Below are positions 60,460-64,000 of a stretch of 64,000 nt of DNA, piece by piece. The notes under the pieces are model-generated. The model saw only the letters and a program-made list of their open reading frames with translations, had not been told where the DNA came from and did no database searches. The stretch lies in the NCBI GenBank assembly GCA_035771175.1, contig CM069598.1:15314438-15378437 (forward strand), read 5' to 3'. The first letter of the stretch is position 1; each line of letters begins with the position of its first letter. The position numbers and the translations under genes are program-made. The DNA comes from Paratinospora sagittata. Its lineage: Eukaryota; Streptophyta; Magnoliopsida; Ranunculales; Menispermaceae.

Positions 60460-60600
60460 TATACTATTATAAAAAAGAGTGTATCCAATGCATGAGGCTC
60501 CTGCCGTTGTAGGGTCTAGGAATGGAATTACCCCCACATTGGAGAGGCTATTTCTGAATTTGGACTTGTTATATACAATGGAGGTAGGGATATGCAATTG
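60460..60600 (-). mobile_element. SINE fragment resembling the Au family (3' half)
   Basis: On the minus strand it reads GCCTCTCCAATGTGGGGGTA ... GACCCTACAACGGCAGGAGC then CTCATGCATTGGATACACTC and T's, resembling the conserved 3' half of the widespread plant Au SINE. The tRNA-like head is not visible. Confidence 0.6.
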
Positions 60601-60959
60601 ATATGCGAAATAATTCCTAAATCTAGTGGTGCTCTTCTACAAGAGTGAGACTATGGGCTGCTATTGGGTCATTGAGAAATATTTGCTAAGTGTGCATGCA
60701 TTGACTGAAGACTTCAAATGTTGGTGCTCTTGTAATCGTTATGAATATTCTTTGAAACCATGACACATTGGCATTTTGGGTATATGGTTGACACATATTT
60801 TAAGATTTTTTATTTTTATATTTCTTGGGTTTATCATTTTTTCTAATGAAATGCGGGCAATAAAGAAACAACATATATAGCAACTTGAGTGTAACGCTTA
60901 TGTGGAGGTTAAGATAAATATGTGTTATAACATTAAAAGGTGAATTTAGAAATGAAAAT

Positions 60960-61230
60960 ATCTGAGAAATGCTTAGAGTAGTTGTAATAGGAGGTTAAAT
61001 GGGGGAGAATCTATTAAGATGGTTTGAACACATACAACGAAGACCATAAATGCACTAGTTAGGAACTTAGGAACAATGATCTATTGACAATTAACAGTAA
61101 TGATGGAGGCAAAAGAAGATCTAAAGGAACATAGAGATAATTAAGACGAATATATCTATTTGTATAACTGCCGACCTAGACCTTAGTAGAGTGGAGTATG
61201 TTGGAGAAGAATGATTTATAATAGTTTTGG
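60960..61230 (+). mobile_element. RTE-type LINE C-terminal fragment, strongly mutated
   Basis: Contains AAGATGGTTTGAACACATAC, the RWFGH-coding block of RTE LINEs, followed by GGAGGCAAAAGAAGATC and TAGACCTTAGTAGAGTGGAG, the expected order to the 3' end. Confidence 0.5.
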
Positions 61231-61869
61231 GGTATGTGACACTCTATGTTTCTAAATTTGTTAAGTGGCTCTTTTTGATTTAGTTTAATTATACAAGGTG
61301 GCTTCTTGTTTGACTCAATTGGAGAAGATGACCCTTTTATCACCATTTATTTAGTTTGCTTCCCAAAGAATTTTTTGCTTTTTTGCTTTATTCAACAAAA
61401 AACCCTATTCCAATATTGACTTTTGATAGCAGGAAACATAAGTCCTATTGGGTGCCATTTCAAAGATTTGGCAATGCTCTCCTAGAGATGTAAAAATAAC
61501 ATTAATAACAAGCTTTCTACTTTGACAAAATTCCTTCTTGTTGCTTAGAAAAAACACAAAAAGGAAAAATCCTAATCACTCTTTCCCTCCTTTTTAATTG
61601 GTTGTTTCATGAGGCATCAATGTTCAGAGTTAGTCAAAGACCACAATCATCATTTTTTTCAATTTCACTTATAGTTATATCATCTACTAGACCAAGTCCA
61701 TTGGATGAAAATGGCGTTGTTTATTTTGCTTCTTAATGTCTTCTAGTTTAGCTCTTTAATTATTTTAGATTTTTTGCTTTTGAGGTTTTGGGTTTAGTGT
61801 TGTTTGCTTAGTGTTTAAGTGTTTCAAGTTTAGTATTTTATGGTTTATGGAATTTGGGTTTTAGAGTTA

Positions 61870-62107
61870 GGGTTAGAATTTGGTGGTTTAGACACATACA
61901 ATGTAGGACTTTAAATGCACGAGTGAGGAAGAGTGATCTATTAATACGAGATGGTATTAATAGAGGTAGAGGTAGACCTAAAGTAACATGGGCAGAGTTA
62001 ATTAAGTAACATGGCAACTTAGCCCTTAATAGAGCAGAGTGGAGAAAGCGGATTCATGTAGCCCCCATATAGTTGGGAAAAAGCTTAGTTGAATTGAGTT
62101 GAGTTAA
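61870..62107 (+). mobile_element. RTE-type LINE 3' end
   Basis: Contains GGTGGTTTAGACACATACAA, AGAGGTAGAGGTAGACC (RGRGRP block), TAGAGCAGAGTGGAGAAAGC and the end AGTTGAATTGAGTTGAG. This is the best-preserved RTE 3' end on the + strand here. Confidence 0.65.
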
Positions 62108-62749
62108 GATTAGAATTTAAAGAATTAAGGTTTGGGGTTTATGATCTTGTGGTTTAAGTTTATGATTCATGATTTTTCGGTTTTGGGCTTTTAGGCTTAA
62201 AGGTTTAGAGTTTAGCTTTTTGAGTTTAGTGTTTATTATTTTCATTTACGATATAGGTTTAAGATTTTTTTTATATGGGTTTAGGGTATATGCCTAAGAT
62301 TTGCCTTTCAATGATTTAAGGTTCTTGATTTTGTGTTTAACATTTAAGATTTTGTGCTTGGGATTTATGGTTTAGAAGAAAAATGAAAGTCAAAGAAAAT
62401 AGAAAATCAAATATAAAACATAAAGCAACATCATCAAAGAGCTTTGGGCATACTCATATACCTCACCGATTCACGTACATCATCTTTTGTCTCCTTTGTT
62501 CCAATAGTTGTGAATTAATTCATGGATGCACCTTGCCAATTGGGTTGTTGTTATTTCTATTTTATGAAATCTCAAATGTGTTTTTGGTAACATACTGTTA
62601 GAGCACTCTCATGATTATTTTCGCCTTTTGCAATGCTGGTTAGCAAGAAGTAGCAAGGATGCTTATCCTCATTTGCTTTGCACTTTTGTTGATGGTGATT
62701 TATGAAATAGCATAGAAGAAAAGGGAACGTGGTAGTTATTTGAGTGTTG

Positions 62750-62900
62750 AATGGCGGACCTTGGTCCAATGGTTGAGGCTGCTCCATCATGATCTGTAGC
62801 CTTGGAGGTCACAAGTTTGAATTTGGAAACATCTCCAATGTGGAGATAAGGCTGCATAAATTGCTCCTTACCTAGACCTTGCAATGGCGGCACCCATGGT
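62750..62900 (+). mobile_element. SINE resembling the Au family
   Basis: Box A CTTGGTCCAATGGTTG (about 62760) and box B ACAAGTTTGAATTTGG (about 62809), then CTCCAATGTGGAGATAAGGC and GACCTTGCAATGGCGGCACC. The final T-rich end is missing. Confidence 0.65.
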
Positions 62901-63081
62901 TGTCAAGATCTTGAATTGGAAGCGAATCATTTCAAGGCTTGATTAATTGAATCGAGATTCAGATTGGTGAATCATAAGATTCATGATATATATGTGAATC
63001 ATATAATTGAATGGTTAAGTATCCATAGAGTAATAAAAAAACACTAGCGTTTTTTAGCAATTTAATGATTTAGTACGATTC

Positions 63082-63413
63082 TGTTAAATACTAATAAAAG
63101 ACACAAAGATGTAACGTGGTTCGGCTCCAAGGCCTACGTCCACAAGAGAAGAGAGGAAATATTTTCTTTTCTTGATGATGTCTTAATGGAGGGACACCAT
63201 ATATATAGACATACAGGGCTATGCACACATATAGCTATAATTACAATTTTAGTAACTGCTAAATAAAACAATTTTAGTAACTACTAAATAAAACGACTAC
63301 TAAAATTATCATTTTTCCTTAAAGGAAATAAATCCTTAAAAGAAATAAACCTTAAAGGAAATAAATCCTTAAAGGAAATAAATCCCACAGATTTTGCTCT
63401 TCTCCACAACACT
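63082..63413 (-). repeat. 3' LTR of the second copia copy (expanded)
   Basis: 332 bp against 242 bp in the first copy. The extra length comes from repeats of TTTTAGTAACTRCTAAATAA and of CCTTAAAGGAAATAAAT (63316-63388). Confidence 0.85.
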
Positions 63414-64000
63414 CCCCCTCAAGCTGGTGAGTAAAGGTTTACCATTCCCAGCTTGGACACATTTGCTTAAAATGCAGTATGGTTTAACCCTTTAGTGAGC
63501 ACATCGGCGAGCTGATTATTGGTAGACACATATGGAGTACAAATCAACCCACTATCAAGCTTCTCTTTAATAAAGTGTCTATCAATCTCTATATGCTTGG
63601 TTCGATCATGTTGAACTGGGTTATGAGCAATGCTAATTGCAGATTTATTGTCACAATAGAGTCTCATAGGGCCATCCCAGTGTATCTTCAAATCTGTTAA
63701 AATTATCTGCAACCATAATAGCTCACAAACCCCTTGTGCCATTGCTCGCAATTCTGCTTCAGCACTAGATATGGCCACTACATTCTGCTTTTTACTTCGC
63801 CATGTCACCAAATTCCCACCAAGAAACGTACAATATCCAGTAGTTGATCTTCTGTCAACTACTGAACCAGCATAGTTTGAATCAGTATATGCTTCAAGAA
63901 CCACTCCTGTGTGTCTTTTAAATAAGATGCATTGTCCTGGAGTCCCTTTAAGATACTGTAGAACGCGAGTAGCTGCTTGCAAATGAATATCTTTAGGCTT
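63082..64000 (-). mobile_element. 3' end of a second copia copy, cut by the window edge
   Basis: The 3' LTR (63082-63413) is followed on the + strand by CTCCCCCTCAAGCTGG and the RNase H region 63467-63982, nearly the same protein as 41014-41600 of the first copy ([24 protein letters not shown]). No stop interrupts this RNase H part. The rest lies beyond the window. Confidence 0.92.

Noticed and set aside
59751..64000. Further TWINKLE exons (Walker A helicase motifs) in the window
   Set aside because: I searched by eye for the expected PGEL/TG-x-P-N-SGKS coding block and found none; the exons must lie beyond 64000.

Overview
This is plant nuclear DNA, most likely from a dicot. It is AT-rich. 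It holds three intron-containing protein genes with plant-type products, separated and invaded by transposable elements. Both major LTR-retrotransposon superfamilies, two LINE types, tRNA-derived SINEs and TIR elements are present. I cannot name the species.

Region by region. Positions 1-640 hold a repeat rich in CCGATCGGT-like motifs. Positions 928-8222 (+) hold a complete eight-exon gene for alpha N-terminal protein methyltransferase 1, with LINE fragments in its introns. Positions 9339-11032 (-) hold a convergent two-exon gene for a small leucine-rich-repeat receptor-like protein whose kinase domain has lost most catalytic residues. Positions 11730-25984 hold a decayed 14.3-kb Ty3/gypsy element of the Tat type: dual RNase H, an antisense gene in the 3' half, and tandem repeats in the 3' untranslated part. 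A 2.7-kb probable solo LTR of another gypsy family sits inside it.

From 27068 to the end of the window runs the first part of the organellar primase-helicase gene TWINKLE (+). Twelve exons up to 59750 join without a frame break and cover the targeting peptide, zinc-binding primase part, Toprim domain and the first residues of the helicase domain. The remaining exons lie beyond position 64000. The intron at 35570-59567 is about 24 kb because of nested insertions.

The most unusual object is inside that intron: an imperfect palindrome of about 14 kb (37690-51813). Its two arms, about 4 kb each once later insertions are removed, are inverted copies of one another. Each arm starts at its outer edge with an LTR-like sequence followed by a primer-binding-site-like motif, so the two LTRs face each other. 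A copia element (40765-46310, TSD TTATC) sits in the left arm and a 914-bp element (47952-48865, TSD ATGACATGTA) in the right arm. In both cases the other arm preserves the empty site, so both insertions came after the palindrome formed. Because the palindrome is in the sense path of TWINKLE transcription, the primary transcript could fold into a very long hairpin.

The rest of the window (51814-64000) is LINE, SINE, copia and TIR-element remnants around TWINKLE exon 12, and the 3' end of a second copy of the copia family, cut by the window edge. I saw no tRNA, rRNA or CRISPR features. Exon joins were made by eye from GT/AG sites and reading frame.
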